Origin: an uncultured Eubacteriales bacterium
GTDB taxonomy: Bacteria; Bacillota; Clostridia; Lachnospirales; Lachnospiraceae
DNA: 50,595 nt
Direction of reading: 5' to 3'
Assembly (NCBI GenBank): GCA_900316115.1
Contig: ONBN01000008.1
Span: 1-50,595 of the forward strand
The notes under the pieces are model-generated. The model searched no databases. It saw nothing but the letters and a program-made list of their open reading frames with translations, and was not told where the DNA came from. The position numbers and the translations under genes are program-made. Position 1 is the stretch's first letter. Each line of letters opens with the position of its first letter. This document shows positions 8,394 to 16,831 of the stretch, one piece after another.

Positions 8394-9264
8394 TTGTATT
8401 TCCTCCATTTCGGTTGTATATTTCTGTAGCAAATACTACTTTTGCCAGATGGCTGTCCCGCAAAGCTGCTGCAGCTCGTTCCATCTGATCCCCATCCTTA
8501 AAAATACCAAAAACAGTAGGACCGCTGCCGCTCATCATGGCTTTCATGGCTCCATGTTCTTCCATCAGCCTGCTGATATCTCCGATCACAGGATGCCGTT
8601 TCTGGATGCCTGGCTCAAACACATTCCCCATCCTGGATACTACCCCATCCAGATCTCCTGCCTGAATATCCCGGATCATCCCATCAATATCCGGATGTAC
8701 CGGAACTGCTGCCAGATCAAGGCTCTCATAAGCTGTCTTGGTGGATACACTTACGGATGGCTTGCCGATAAGAACACAGCACTTAGGAAGTGCCGGTAAT
8801 GGGGTCAGACGCTCTCCGATCCCTTCTGCAAGGGCTGTTCCCCGCAGGATACAATAGGGCACATCCGCACCGATCTGCACACTTCTCTCCATCAGCTCCT
8901 GGTCTGTAAGCCCCAGTTGAAACAGCCGGTTCACGCCCACCATGACTGCCGCTGCATCAGAACTGCCCCCTGCCATCCCCGCAGCCACAGGAATAAACTT
9001 CTCCAGCTTTATGGAAAGTCCTTCCTGAACCTTAAACTCATCCATCAGCAGCTTTGCTGCTTTATATGCAAGATTCCGCTCATCGGCAGGAACATAGGGT
9101 ACATTGGAGATAAGACCTATGCCTGGTATTTTCTTTTTCTTTATTTCCAGAAGATCATACATCTGGATCGTCTGCATGATCATTTTTACTTCATGATATC
9201 CGTCGGGCCGCTTCCCAAGAATATCTAATCCAAGATTGATTTTCGCATATGCACGTAGCCGCAT
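8383..9264 (-). CDS. ispE: 4-diphosphocytidyl-2-C-methyl-D-erythritol kinase
   Basis: A 293-aa GHMP-family kinase of the non-mevalonate (MEP) isoprenoid pathway. It phosphorylates CDP-methylerythritol in the cytosol. It has the AYAKINLGLDILGKRPDGYHEV start, the ATP-binding loop PVAAGMAGGSSDAAA near residues 93-107, and a C-terminal SGSGPTVFG motif. Length is typical. It is the first gene of an operon with a GntR regulator and is driven by a clear promoter about 40 nt upstream. Confidence 0.95.
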   Translation of the reverse strand: MRLRAYAKINLGLDILGKRPDGYHEVKMIMQTIQMYDLLEIKKKKIPGIGLISNVPYVPADERNLAYKAAKLLMDEFKVQEGLSIKLEKFIPVAAGMAGGSSDAAAVMVGVNRLFQLGLTDQELMERSVQIGADVPYCILRGTALAEGIGERLTPLPALPKCCVLIGKPSVSVSTKTAYESLDLAAVPVHPDIDGMIRDIQAGDLDGVVSRMGNVFEPGIQKRHPVIGDISRLMEEHGAMKAMMSGSGPTVFGIFKDGDQMERAAAALRDSHLAKVVFATEIYNRNGGNTNDK

Positions 9265-9288
9265 AAAATCCTCCGCCTCTTTTGTACT

Positions 9289-9298
9289 TTGTATACAA
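9289..9298. promoter_or_regulatory. TTGTATACAA palindrome, candidate GntR operator
   Basis: A perfect 10-bp palindrome with the GTATAC core typical of FadR/FCD-type GntR sites. It falls at or just after the predicted transcript start of ispE-gntR. A second, imperfect TGTATT/AATACA palindrome (9317-9334) overlaps the promoter. Confidence 0.55.
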
Positions 9299-9301
9299 TT
9301 T

Positions 9302-9330
9302 ATTCTAATGGAGTTTTGTATTTATTTCAA
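9302..9330 (-). promoter_or_regulatory. promoter of ispE-gntR
   Basis: On the minus strand, TTGAAA (9325-9330), a 17-nt spacer and TAGAAT (9302-9307). Confidence 0.7.
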
Positions 9331-9413
9331 TACATATTTTTATGGGGAATTATACTTTTTTTACCAATAAATCTGATTGCAGGGAGCGTTCCATATAAAT
9401 CACAGAATTTGCA

Positions 9414-10970
9414 TCAGCTTTGAATATTTTTCACTAACAGAAGTGGCTGCCCCGGCGTTACCAGATCATCTTCCAGCTCATTCATCCTGATAATTTCCCC
9501 TTTTGTGGTATAAAATCTTTTTGCAATATCCCACATGCTTTCTCCTGGTTTTACCATATATACGGTGATTCCGGCCATGCTTTGTATTTTTTCCATATCA
9601 AGAGGTTTTTCCTCAATCTGTTCAATGATCTGCTCTTCCATGGGCTGCTGCACAAGAACATTTAAGCCAAGAACTGCCCGGATCTCCAATTCGTTGCTGT
9701 CTGCCATCATTGTGGAAAGCTGCTCCAGCTCCGCCTGCAGATAATAGGAACATCCCTCCTGGATTCCCTGTGCTTCGATCACATGGGTAAAGGGGAGCAT
9801 CCCTTCCATAGAATATAACGGCATATCATCATTTCCCACCACATAAAGCACCTTCAAAAGCAGGATTCCTTCTGCCTGAATACCATTTTCCACGATCTTT
9901 GTTTTGTCGATCTTCACAGTACCCTGGCTGCTGCACAACTGCAGGATCTTTCCCTGGGTTTCCTTTACCTGTATCCGATCCGTTACCCTGCATTTGGAAA
10001 AATTACGTACCAGAAGTCCCTCCAGAGTTTCTGTCTTCCCCTTAGGCACACATTCTTTAAGAGGAGAATACACATCCTGTACCAGATCGTGATCCTCTTC
10101 CCTGTAAAGCTTCATGTCCAGTTCCAGCACCACATCTGCTGTAAGGATCCGTTCTTCTCCATCTGCATCCGGCTTTACTTCCAACGACTGATGCATTACC
10201 GAAGTCTGGATGTTTGGGATCATCTCTTCCTCACATCCGCTGCATTCCACTTCCCTTTCAAAAGGAAGGGCATACTCTACCCATTGCAGGGTATTTCCCT
10301 CATCGTCCCCTGTGTACAGGGCAAACACCGCCAGTTCTCCTCTTGCCCGAAGGAGCTGGTTTTCCGGCCGCAGATCCAGACCTCTGACTGAAATGGTATA
10401 CCACAAAAGAGTTCCTATATTCGGCTTATTGGAAGGAATGGTCATTTCATCCTTTATCCGCAAAGTATCTTTCTTATGTACCATCAGGCTCATCAGATGG
10501 ACCTTTTTCTTTTTCACGGAAACATTCTCTTCACACACTTCCACAGGAAGCAGGATCCCTTTCATTTCATCCACAACTGCCCGGAACGTAACAATGGCTT
10601 TTATGTTCAGCTTCCGGGAATGGATCACATGCACACTCAGATCCTCAATCTCCCACTTCAGGCATATTTTGTCCCCACTGGCGATCCCTTCCAGGTTCAA
10701 AGTCTCCTCAAAAGGCAGTTTTGCTGTCAGACTGTACACTTTTCCGGCCTCTTCCCCCACATACAGCATATCTGCCACAAGGTTCCCTTTTATAAATGCT
10801 TTGCCCTCGCCCAGACGCACTTCATCCATAGAAACCTCGCCTTTGCTTTGGATCATCCTTCCAATATCCGGTTTTGCATCTGGCACATTATAGTCCACAT
10901 CAAATGTCACCTGGCTGGTAGCCTTGCTTTTGATCCGCAGCACCTGAACACTTTCTTTTCTTAATTCCAC
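9414..10970 (-). CDS. sipL: SipL-like spore coat morphogenetic protein (SPOCS/DUF3794 + LysM)
   Basis: A 518-aa protein with three SPOCS (DUF3794) modules. The first begins SKATSQVTFDVDYNVPDAKPDIGRM; later ones carry KDEMTIPSNKPNIGTLLW and CRVTDRIQVKETQG. A C-terminal LysM domain follows (ITVYMVKPGESMWDIAKRF). Length and order match Clostridioides difficile SipL (about 514 aa), whose LysM domain binds SpoIVA to tether the coat to the forespore. The start is GTG at 10970 with AAGGAG about 9 nt upstream. The 119 bp ahead of it hold degenerate CATCTCTRCAAA-like repeats and no gene. Confidence 0.9.
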   Translation of the reverse strand: MELRKESVQVLRIKSKATSQVTFDVDYNVPDAKPDIGRMIQSKGEVSMDEVRLGEGKAFIKGNLVADMLYVGEEAGKVYSLTAKLPFEETLNLEGIASGDKICLKWEIEDLSVHVIHSRKLNIKAIVTFRAVVDEMKGILLPVEVCEENVSVKKKKVHLMSLMVHKKDTLRIKDEMTIPSNKPNIGTLLWYTISVRGLDLRPENQLLRARGELAVFALYTGDDEGNTLQWVEYALPFEREVECSGCEEEMIPNIQTSVMHQSLEVKPDADGEERILTADVVLELDMKLYREEDHDLVQDVYSPLKECVPKGKTETLEGLLVRNFSKCRVTDRIQVKETQGKILQLCSSQGTVKIDKTKIVENGIQAEGILLLKVLYVVGNDDMPLYSMEGMLPFTHVIEAQGIQEGCSYYLQAELEQLSTMMADSNELEIRAVLGLNVLVQQPMEEQIIEQIEEKPLDMEKIQSMAGITVYMVKPGESMWDIAKRFYTTKGEIIRMNELEDDLVTPGQPLLLVKNIQS

Positions 10971-11089
10971 TTTTCCCTCTCCTTCCCGCTTTCCTTTACT
11001 GAAATCTCCCTACATTTCTACAGAAATTCTACATCTCTACAAAGCCTCTTTGCATCTCTGCAAAATCTCTTTACAAAACTTCTGAATCG

Positions 11090-11500
11090 TTACAAAAATT
11101 CCACCGGATCCTTTCTACTTTGCATCTTTACCACAATGTAAGGACAGGATGGCACTCCTGCCGCCTTTTCCAGATCCTCAGGTCCCAGCAGCCTGGTTTT
11201 GAAAAACACCCCATTGGAAGAACAGCTCAGTTCTTCCACCTGAATGCTGTACCCACCGCTAAGCTGCTGTCCGTAACCTTTTACCAGATACAGTTCTTTG
11301 CCTCTTTGGTAAGTCATCTGCATTTTTCCGCTTTTTCGCTCACGGATAATCGCTGCCAGTTCCTGGGGAATCTGATCCTGGCTGACGATTTCATATTCCA
11401 GAGGCTGCCTTTCTTCTTCCCGGATCCTGACAAATCTGCATCCTGAAAGCAGGATCAGCATAAACAAAAGCAGACTGATCAGCAGTTTTCTCCTTCCCAT
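11090..11500 (-). CDS. lipoprotein with PrcB-like C-terminal domain
   Basis: A 136-aa protein with a signal sequence ending in the lipobox LLSGC, so it is probably attached to the outer face of the membrane. Residues about 50-130 (MQMTYQRGKELYLVKGYGQQ, then SIQVEEL, LLGPED and PYIVVKM) resemble the PrcB C-terminal fold found in small lipoproteins. The start at 11500 has GGAGG 6 nt upstream; the longer frame to 11524 lacks this. It lies upstream of sipL in the same direction and may be cotranscribed. No enzymatic function is evident. Confidence 0.65.
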   Translation of the reverse strand: MGRRKLLISLLLFMLILLSGCRFVRIREEERQPLEYEIVSQDQIPQELAAIIRERKSGKMQMTYQRGKELYLVKGYGQQLSGGYSIQVEELSCSSNGVFFKTRLLGPEDLEKAAGVPSCPYIVVKMQSRKDPVEFL

Positions 11501-11529
11501 GGCATACCTCCACTGGTCTTTCACTATTC

Positions 11530-11558
11530 ATTTTATGCAGCGCTCTGCCGTTTATGAA
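11530..11558 (-). promoter_or_regulatory. promoter of the PrcB-like lipoprotein gene
   Basis: On the minus strand, TTCATA (11553-11558), a 17-nt spacer and TAAAAT (11530-11535). It lies back to back with the plsC promoter. Confidence 0.5.
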
Positions 11559-11565
11559 CACAGTA

Positions 11566-11594
11566 TTGACTTTCCATTTTTCCCTTGCTAGAAT
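11566..11594 (+). promoter_or_regulatory. promoter of plsC
   Basis: TTGACT (11566-11571), a 17-nt spacer and TAGAAT (11589-11594), 30 nt before the start codon. Confidence 0.75.
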
Positions 11595-11624
11595 GAAATT
11601 CAGGAAAACTAAGGAGCCAAAATT

Positions 11625-12365
11625 ATGATTCGTTTTATACTTTGTGTAACATATGTGGTGGTATTTCTCATCCTTTCCATTCCCCTTCTTATCGTAGAAT
11701 GGATCATTGGGAAATTCTCCCCTGCAGCCAAGGATATCAGTTCCCTTCGGATCATTCAGACTGTATTCAAGGGTGTTCTGTGGATCTCCGGGGTTAAGAT
11801 TACAGTGATCGGCGAAGAAAATGTTCCTAAGGACGCACCTGTCCTTTACATTGGCAATCACCGCAGCTTTTTTGACATTCCCCTTACATACCCCAGATGT
11901 CCTATCCTTACCGGCTATGTAGCCAAAAAAGAGCTTGAAAAGGTACCTCTTCTTTCCAGCTGGATGAAGTATCTGCACTGTCTTTTCCTTGACCGTACAG
12001 ATATCAAGCAGGGCCTGAAGACCATCCTTGCAGCTATTGAGAAGGTAAAATCCGGAATTTCCATCTGTATTTTCCCGGAGGGCACACGGAATAAGAATGA
12101 AAAAGAGACCGATCTTCTTCCATTCCATGAGGGCAGTTTCAAGATTGCCACCCGCACCAAATGCCCGATTATCCCAATGGCTATTTCCGGTTCTGTGAAT
12201 CTGTGGGAGGCGCACTTTCCAAAGATAAAGCCTTGTCATGTAATCATTGAGTATGGCAAGCCTATCTATGTGGATCAGCTGGACAGAGAGACACAGAAGC
12301 ATATCGGAGCCTACACCCAGAATATCCTTCTGGAAATGCTTAAGAAAAATGAACATCTGATTTAA
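11625..12365 (+). CDS. plsC: 1-acyl-sn-glycerol-3-phosphate acyltransferase
   Basis: A 246-aa PlsC-family acyltransferase that makes phosphatidic acid at the inner membrane face. It has an N-terminal membrane helix (residues 3-24), the catalytic NHRSFFD box (NHx4D) near residue 78, and the substrate-binding FPEGTRNK motif near residue 153. The start has AGGAG 8 nt upstream. It is a single-gene unit with its own promoter and a strong terminator. Confidence 0.93.
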   Translation: MIRFILCVTYVVVFLILSIPLLIVEWIIGKFSPAAKDISSLRIIQTVFKGVLWISGVKITVIGEENVPKDAPVLYIGNHRSFFDIPLTYPRCPILTGYVAKKELEKVPLLSSWMKYLHCLFLDRTDIKQGLKTILAAIEKVKSGISICIFPEGTRNKNEKETDLLPFHEGSFKIATRTKCPIIPMAISGSVNLWEAHFPKIKPCHVIIEYGKPIYVDQLDRETQKHIGAYTQNILLEMLKKNEHLI

Positions 12366-12386
12366 CCGTCACATATCCGGTTATAT

Positions 12387-12437
12387 GAAAAGGAGCACAT
12401 TCCCATACCTTTTACAGTATGAGATGTGCTCCTTTTT
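12387..12437 (+). terminator. intrinsic terminator of plsC
   Basis: AAAGGAGCACAT pairs with ATGTGCTCCTTT across a 23-nt loop and runs into T5. GH3 transcription from the other side ends about 50 bp away. Confidence 0.8.
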
Positions 12438-12485
12438 ATGACCAATGAGATTGATAGCTTATTTACATTGGCTTTGTTTTTATAC

Positions 12486-14906
12486 TCAATCAAGCTTCAG
12501 GATCAGCTCAAGGATTCGCCTTGCACAATGCTCCAGATCCTTCCGATCCAATTCTCCCAGCTCCATGGCACGCTTCACTCTTTCCGGGAAACCATTTGCC
12601 ATTTTCAAGTCATTTCCGGCTTTGATCTCTTTGTAATGCTCTCCTCTGGTCCACCAGTCTGTAGTAACCATTCCTTTAAAGCCCCATTCGCCTCGCAGAA
12701 TGTCTTCCAACAGTTCCCTGCACTCAGAAGCCCTGTGGCCATTGATAATATTATAGGAAGACATGATCGCCCATGGATCTGCCTCTTCCACAATGATCTG
12801 GAAAGCTTTCAGATAGATCTCACGGAGTGCACGCTCAGACAACCGGGAATCACTGTGTTTTCTGTTTGTTTCTTTATTATTGGCAGCAAAATGCTTTACT
12901 GTAGCTGCAATATGCATGGACTGGATCCCCCGTACCATGGCTGCACCCATTTTACCTGCTACCAGTGGATCCTCTGAATAATATTCAAAATTCCTGCCAC
13001 AAAGAGGATTTCTGTGAATATTTACTGCCGGAGTAAGCCATACCCCAATGTTGTTTTCTTTTACCTCTTTGGCTCCGGCCTCTCCTACTTTTTCCACCAG
13101 ATCTGTGTTCCAGGTACATGCCAGAAGAGTGGCACAGGGCCATGCAGTAGTGCAGATTCCACATTCCGGTGCAATCCTAAGGCCGGCCGGTCCATCTGCA
13201 GTCATAATATTCGGCACTCCATATCCTGGAAGATTGCCAAATCCAAAAGTATTCGCCACTCCTGTATTAGGCTGCCCGCCCAGAAGCTCCAGCAGGTCTT
13301 CTTCTGTAAGCTGGCTCATAAACTCATCCAGGGTCATTGTTCCTTCTGCCACCTGTATGAACTGTTTTGGCTCCTCTTTTGTCGCACCCCAAAGCTTTCT
13401 TCGTCCCCATGCACGGATAACCGGTGTAAGTCCTTCTTCACTTCCTGGATGCATTTTTTCAATAACGCATGCATTTGGATCATTCGCTTCCATTAACGGT
13501 AACTCTTCATAAGTACCGTCTGACAGCATTCTTTTTTTCAGGCTGGAAGGTACCAGCTTTGCACAAAGCTGTTTTGTTACCTTGTCCTCTTTCTGTTCCC
13601 ATGTGTACGCTGTTTTTTCTGTATCTCTCACAGAAGTTCCCACATAAAACTCATAGGTTCCTTTCTCCAGAACCCAGGCAGATTTGCTGATCTTTCCCAG
13701 ATCATCATAAGAAGCCATTTCATCTACTGCAAAGGAAAGCTTCAAAAGCTGGCTTTCTCCTGCCTGTAAAAGTCTTGTCTTCCCGAAAGCGATTAACTGA
13801 CGGGACGGTTTTTTAAGAAGTCCCTGTGGTGCCTTGAAATAAACCTGTACCACTTCTTTTCCAGCCCGCTTCCCTGTGTTTGTTACTTTCACGGAAATAT
13901 AAATCTTACCTTCTTTTTCTACCGTCTGTTCTGTTTTTACTTCAAAATCTGTGTAGGAAAGACCATATCCAAAAGGATATACCACCTTTGCAGCTGCACC
14001 GGGAATGGTTTCAAAGTACCTGTATCCTACATAAATATCTTCTGTATAGTCTACATAGTAGAACGACTCATGGAAAGTTTCCATAGATGGATAGTCTTCT
14101 GCTTTTTCTGCAAAGGTATCCGTCAGCTTTCCGGAAGGATTTGCCTTTCCGCAAAGGATCTCTGCCATGGCAAGGCCGCCTTCCATACCGCCCTGCCAGC
14201 CAAGAAGTGCACTGCTGATCCGGTCATTTTCTTTGATCCAGGTAGTGTCCATGATACCGCCAATGTTTAAAACCACTGCGATTTTGTCAAATGCTGTCTC
14301 TACCTGGCGGATCATTTTTTTCTCATTTTCCGTAAGATAAAAGTCCCCGTCTGGAAATACCTGCTGGGAAATCCGTGGCATGGTCAGTTCGCCCTGAGGC
14401 AGTTCATCGTCTTCATCATTGCATTCTATACTGGAGCGGTCCCAGCCTTCCCCTGAGAAGCGGCTGAGCACGATCACCGCAGTGTCTGCAAAGGCTTTCG
14501 CGCCTTTTAACAGATCTTCCGGAAGAGGCGGCTCCACTGTCATCCCGGGAACGGTTCCCTGCTCATATTGATGATTCACATTTGCCCTGTAGTATTCTGC
14601 CAGGGGTTCATAAATATCTACTGTGTCTGACTGCATTTTCAGGCCTTCATACAGATTGCGGATGTAGGAAACGGTTACGTCACCACTGCCGCCTCCACCT
14701 TTCACATAATCAAAGGTGCCTTTTCCGAAAAGCGCCAGTCTGGTTCCTTTTGCCAGCGGAAGCAAGTTTCCTTCATTCTTCAGAAGTACCATTCCTTCTG
14801 TTGCCGCTTCTTTTGATAACTGGATATGTTCTTCGCATGCTGTTACCCGATGATTTTCTTCCAGTGGAAGATTGGGCTGATACAGCGCCCGCGCCCATTT
14901 TTTCAC
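12486..14906 (-). CDS. GH3 beta-glucosidase with permuted domain order
   Basis: An 806-aa glycoside hydrolase family 3 enzyme, no signal peptide, so cytosolic. The domain order is swapped. The C-domain comes first (STEGMVLLKNEGNLLPL-like segment near residues 33-50, KGGGGSGDV). Next is a fibronectin-like domain (ISVKVTNTGKRAGKEVVQVY, residues ~340-430). The (beta/alpha)8 catalytic domain is last (TADGPAGLR, NIHRNPLCGRNFEYYSEDP, KHFAANNKE, and TTDWW with the likely nucleophile Asp near residue 755). This permuted layout is known from Butyrivibrio and Ruminococcus enzymes. It probably hydrolyses beta-glucosides taken up by the cell. The start is GTG at 14906 with AAGGAGG 7 nt upstream. A cre-like site lies between promoter and start. 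Confidence 0.93.
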   Translation of the reverse strand: MKKWARALYQPNLPLEENHRVTACEEHIQLSKEAATEGMVLLKNEGNLLPLAKGTRLALFGKGTFDYVKGGGGSGDVTVSYIRNLYEGLKMQSDTVDIYEPLAEYYRANVNHQYEQGTVPGMTVEPPLPEDLLKGAKAFADTAVIVLSRFSGEGWDRSSIECNDEDDELPQGELTMPRISQQVFPDGDFYLTENEKKMIRQVETAFDKIAVVLNIGGIMDTTWIKENDRISSALLGWQGGMEGGLAMAEILCGKANPSGKLTDTFAEKAEDYPSMETFHESFYYVDYTEDIYVGYRYFETIPGAAAKVVYPFGYGLSYTDFEVKTEQTVEKEGKIYISVKVTNTGKRAGKEVVQVYFKAPQGLLKKPSRQLIAFGKTRLLQAGESQLLKLSFAVDEMASYDDLGKISKSAWVLEKGTYEFYVGTSVRDTEKTAYTWEQKEDKVTKQLCAKLVPSSLKKRMLSDGTYEELPLMEANDPNACVIEKMHPGSEEGLTPVIRAWGRRKLWGATKEEPKQFIQVAEGTMTLDEFMSQLTEEDLLELLGGQPNTGVANTFGFGNLPGYGVPNIMTADGPAGLRIAPECGICTTAWPCATLLACTWNTDLVEKVGEAGAKEVKENNIGVWLTPAVNIHRNPLCGRNFEYYSEDPLVAGKMGAAMVRGIQSMHIAATVKHFAANNKETNRKHSDSRLSERALREIYLKAFQIIVEEADPWAIMSSYNIINGHRASECRELLEDILRGEWGFKGMVTTDWWTRGEHYKEIKAGNDLKMANGFPERVKRAMELGELDRKDLEHCARRILELILKLD

Positions 14907-14923
14907 TTGTGTTCCTCCTTTTC

Positions 14924-14937
14924 ATTAAGCGTTTTCT
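14924..14937 (-). promoter_or_regulatory. cre-like catabolite site before GH3 gene
   Basis: On the minus strand AGAAAACGCTTAAT approximates the CcpA cre consensus. Its position in the 5' leader fits a roadblock-type repression of a sugar hydrolase. One match of this length is weak evidence. Confidence 0.4.
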
Positions 14938-15029
14938 ATTGCCAGAGTTGAAATCCGGCTATAATATCTCTGAATTATTCCGAGCTTTGTGCTCTCACAA
15001 CCCCTGGTCTGGGGTCATGATATGGAATT

Positions 15030-15058
15030 ATTATACCAGTGAATGTTTTATACCTCAA
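15030..15058 (-). promoter_or_regulatory. promoter of the GH3 gene
   Basis: On the minus strand, TTGAGG (15053-15058), a 17-nt spacer and TATAAT (15030-15035). An imperfect palindrome (ACCCC..GGGGT, around 15000-15016) follows near the start point. Confidence 0.65.
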
Positions 15059-15136
15059 TAGGGTTGTGCAATGCTGCTGCATTCCTTGGCAAATCCATTA
15101 GTGTTTTTTTTATTTTTAGTGTATTGTAATGAGAAT

Positions 15137-15661
15137 TTACATCTTCCCGGCGATACATACCGCCGCCCAGATCCCGGCAATGGTAGCAGTGAGCGCACCT
15201 GCCAGCGTATAGCGGGTCTTGCGTATCTTTACGGATCCATAGTATACACTCATACAGTAGAAAACACTTTCTGTGGAACTGAGGATCAATGCCGCCATAA
15301 GTCCATTTTTTGAATCAGGCCCATATTTTTTAAAAATATCCAGCAGAAGTCCAGTCGCAGCACTGGAGGAAAAAAGCCGGATCGTTGTCAGTGGCACCAG
15401 TTCTGCCGGGAAATTCACCAGTGCCGTAACTTTTTCCAGAACTTTCACCAGAAAATCCAGCAATCCAGAAGCCCGCAGCACCCCTACTGCAGTCATAAGC
15501 CCGATCAGCGAAGGACAAATCCCTAAAACGGTTTTCAGACCGTCCTTTGCTCCTTCCAGAAAATCCCCGTAAATATCACGTTTATTCAACAGTCCATATC
15601 CAACAATGCATACCATCAAAAAAGGTATCATAAGATTGGACAGATATGTAATTATTTTCAT
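15137..15661 (-). CDS. spmB: spore maturation protein B
   Basis: A 174-aa membrane protein of the nucleoside-recognition/SpmB family. It begins with a hydrophobic MIPFLMVCIVGYGLLNK, has GICPSLIGLMTAVGVLRASG and VPLTTIRLFSSSAATGLL, and then NGLMAALILSSTESVFYCMSV. SpmB works with SpmA in core dehydration and heat resistance of spores. Usually spmA lies directly upstream, but here no spmA reading frame precedes it (15662-15788 is non-coding). The start has only a weak AGGTG. Confidence 0.88.
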   Translation of the reverse strand: MKIITYLSNLMIPFLMVCIVGYGLLNKRDIYGDFLEGAKDGLKTVLGICPSLIGLMTAVGVLRASGLLDFLVKVLEKVTALVNFPAELVPLTTIRLFSSSAATGLLLDIFKKYGPDSKNGLMAALILSSTESVFYCMSVYYGSVKIRKTRYTLAGALTATIAGIWAAVCIAGKM

Positions 15662-15788
15662 CTTAACACCTGTCTGTTTTCTTATGATACCTTATGGATT
15701 CTTTCGTTTGTTTATGACTTTACAATGCCTGCAGATAAAGTCTGGTTTACCTCAGGCACAATAATATTTCTTGTTCTTTTTGTTATAT

Positions 15789-16205
15789 TTATAAGCTGTC
15801 TATGATCTCACTGACCTGAAGTGCACAGTCCCCTAGTGGAATCCATGCCTTTGATAATCGGATCAGACATGCTTCATCCGGTGTCTCTCCCGGATGCGCC
15901 AGAAAATCCTGGGCAAGCTTGAATATCTCCCGTTCGTCTGCAGTTGCTGGACGACTGTCTCTGGCTCCCTGCAGACGGTTCGCCTCCATTGCCTCTTCGT
16001 CAATCAGCTTCTGAAAAATCCCGGCCATCTCATCTGTGGACGGTCTTTGCCATGCAGCAAGAAAGATACATTTCACAATCTCCTTCGTAAGGAATGGCTC
16101 ATATTGTACCATCTCAAATAATTCAATAAACCGTTTTCTGTGTAATGCCGAAAAAAAGCAGCGATGTTTTGATATTTCATCTACACAGGAATCTCTCCAA
16201 TCCAT
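15789..16205 (-). CDS. conserved-looking hypothetical protein
   Basis: A 138-aa soluble, mixed alpha-helical protein without signal peptide or membrane segment (RKRFIELFEMVQYEPFLTKE, CIFLAAWQRPSTDEMAGIF). I do not recognise a family. A strong AAGGAGG lies 8 nt before the ATG, and that signal sits inside the end of a 33-codon frame just upstream, suggesting coupling if the small frame is real. A Cys-rich start (DSCVDEISKHRC) is the only notable feature. Confidence 0.6.
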   Translation of the reverse strand: MDWRDSCVDEISKHRCFFSALHRKRFIELFEMVQYEPFLTKEIVKCIFLAAWQRPSTDEMAGIFQKLIDEEAMEANRLQGARDSRPATADEREIFKLAQDFLAHPGETPDEACLIRLSKAWIPLGDCALQVSEIIDSL

Positions 16206-16208
16206 TTT

Positions 16209-16310
16209 CTATTCCTCCTTCGTAGCTCTGATCTGCCGAAATTCTCCGGCAGTAATCTTCACTTCTGCATTCTCCCCGCCTGCCTTAAAGGCTCTTTGAA
16301 TAAACAGCAT
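16209..16310 (-). CDS. possible 33-aa small ORF
   Basis: ATG at 16308-16310 to TAG at 16209-16211. The peptide (MLFIQRAFKAGGENAEVKIT, then AGEFRQIRATKEE) looks more like coding than random sequence. It stops 3 nt before the next gene and carries that gene's ribosome site. It has no ribosome site of its own, so it may be the tail of a lost gene. A 14-bp inverted repeat (16199-16212 and 16317-16330) brackets it. Confidence 0.25.
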   Translation of the reverse strand: MLFIQRAFKAGGENAEVKITAGEFRQIRATKEE

Positions 16311-16699
16311 AATACCATAGAAAATGGATTTTTGCATTTACAAATTTCTATATAAAAGCCAAACTTTTTTGGATGTTTTTTCCGAATTTCACTCTTTATT
16401 TTTGTACAAATAGATCAATTTTAGTACTTTAATTTCTTTACTTCCCTTTGTTCATCTCCTGTTTAACATTTTTGCAGGCATTTCAAACCGTTGAACGGTA
16501 ATGTAAATCCACAGTTGTATTTTTATTTCTATTTTTCGGACAACGGTTTTTCCATGCCTCGCTATTCAGTTTTTCATCGTCGTATTGTATGTACACTGTG
16601 CAATTGGGTTGGGTTATTGTTGTTGCAAGCGAATAATACATATTGGATGAATTTGTTTTGTCAAGAAGGTTATTTCTTTTACAATCGATCTGGGTATGT
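16311..16699. other. AT-rich gene-free stretch
   Basis: About 390 bp, poor in coding signal on both strands and richer in A+T than its surroundings. It holds a 9-bp inverted repeat AAACCGTTG/CAACGGTTT (16485-16493 with 16541-16549). I see no gene or recognisable RNA. Confidence 0.4.
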
Positions 16700-16801
16700 T
16701 TATTTCTTATTCATTACCTTCAGCTTCGGCGCCACCCTCAGCCAATCCAGTACCATACCATTAACAAGAAGCCTCTTCGTTCTGTTAAGCTGCCGTCCCA
16801 T
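16700..16801 (-). CDS. possible 33-aa basic peptide ORF
   Basis: ATG at 16799-16801, in frame after the stop of the secreted-protein gene upstream. It encodes a basic peptide (MGRQLNRTKRLLVNGMVLDW, then LRVAPKLKVMNKK). No convincing ribosome site. It might be an extension of the upstream gene lost by a stop mutation, since the frame stays open through the 10 codons between. Confidence 0.2.
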   Translation of the reverse strand: MGRQLNRTKRLLVNGMVLDWLRVAPKLKVMNKK

Positions 16802-16831
16802 GTACAGCTGTCCAGAAAGGATAGCCCTGTC

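Noticed and set aside
8005-8799. A 264-codon plus-strand frame
   Set aside because: Antisense shadow of gntR and ispE, Ser/Arg-rich translation typical of shadow frames.
10971-11089. Repeat-like CATCTCTRCAAA stretch before sipL as a regulatory array
   Set aside because: Units are irregular in length and sequence; more like simple CT/A-rich sequence.
11391-12356. A 321-codon open frame on the minus strand
   Set aside because: It lies antisense to plsC, has no ribosome site and shows no family features. plsC has motifs, promoter and terminator.
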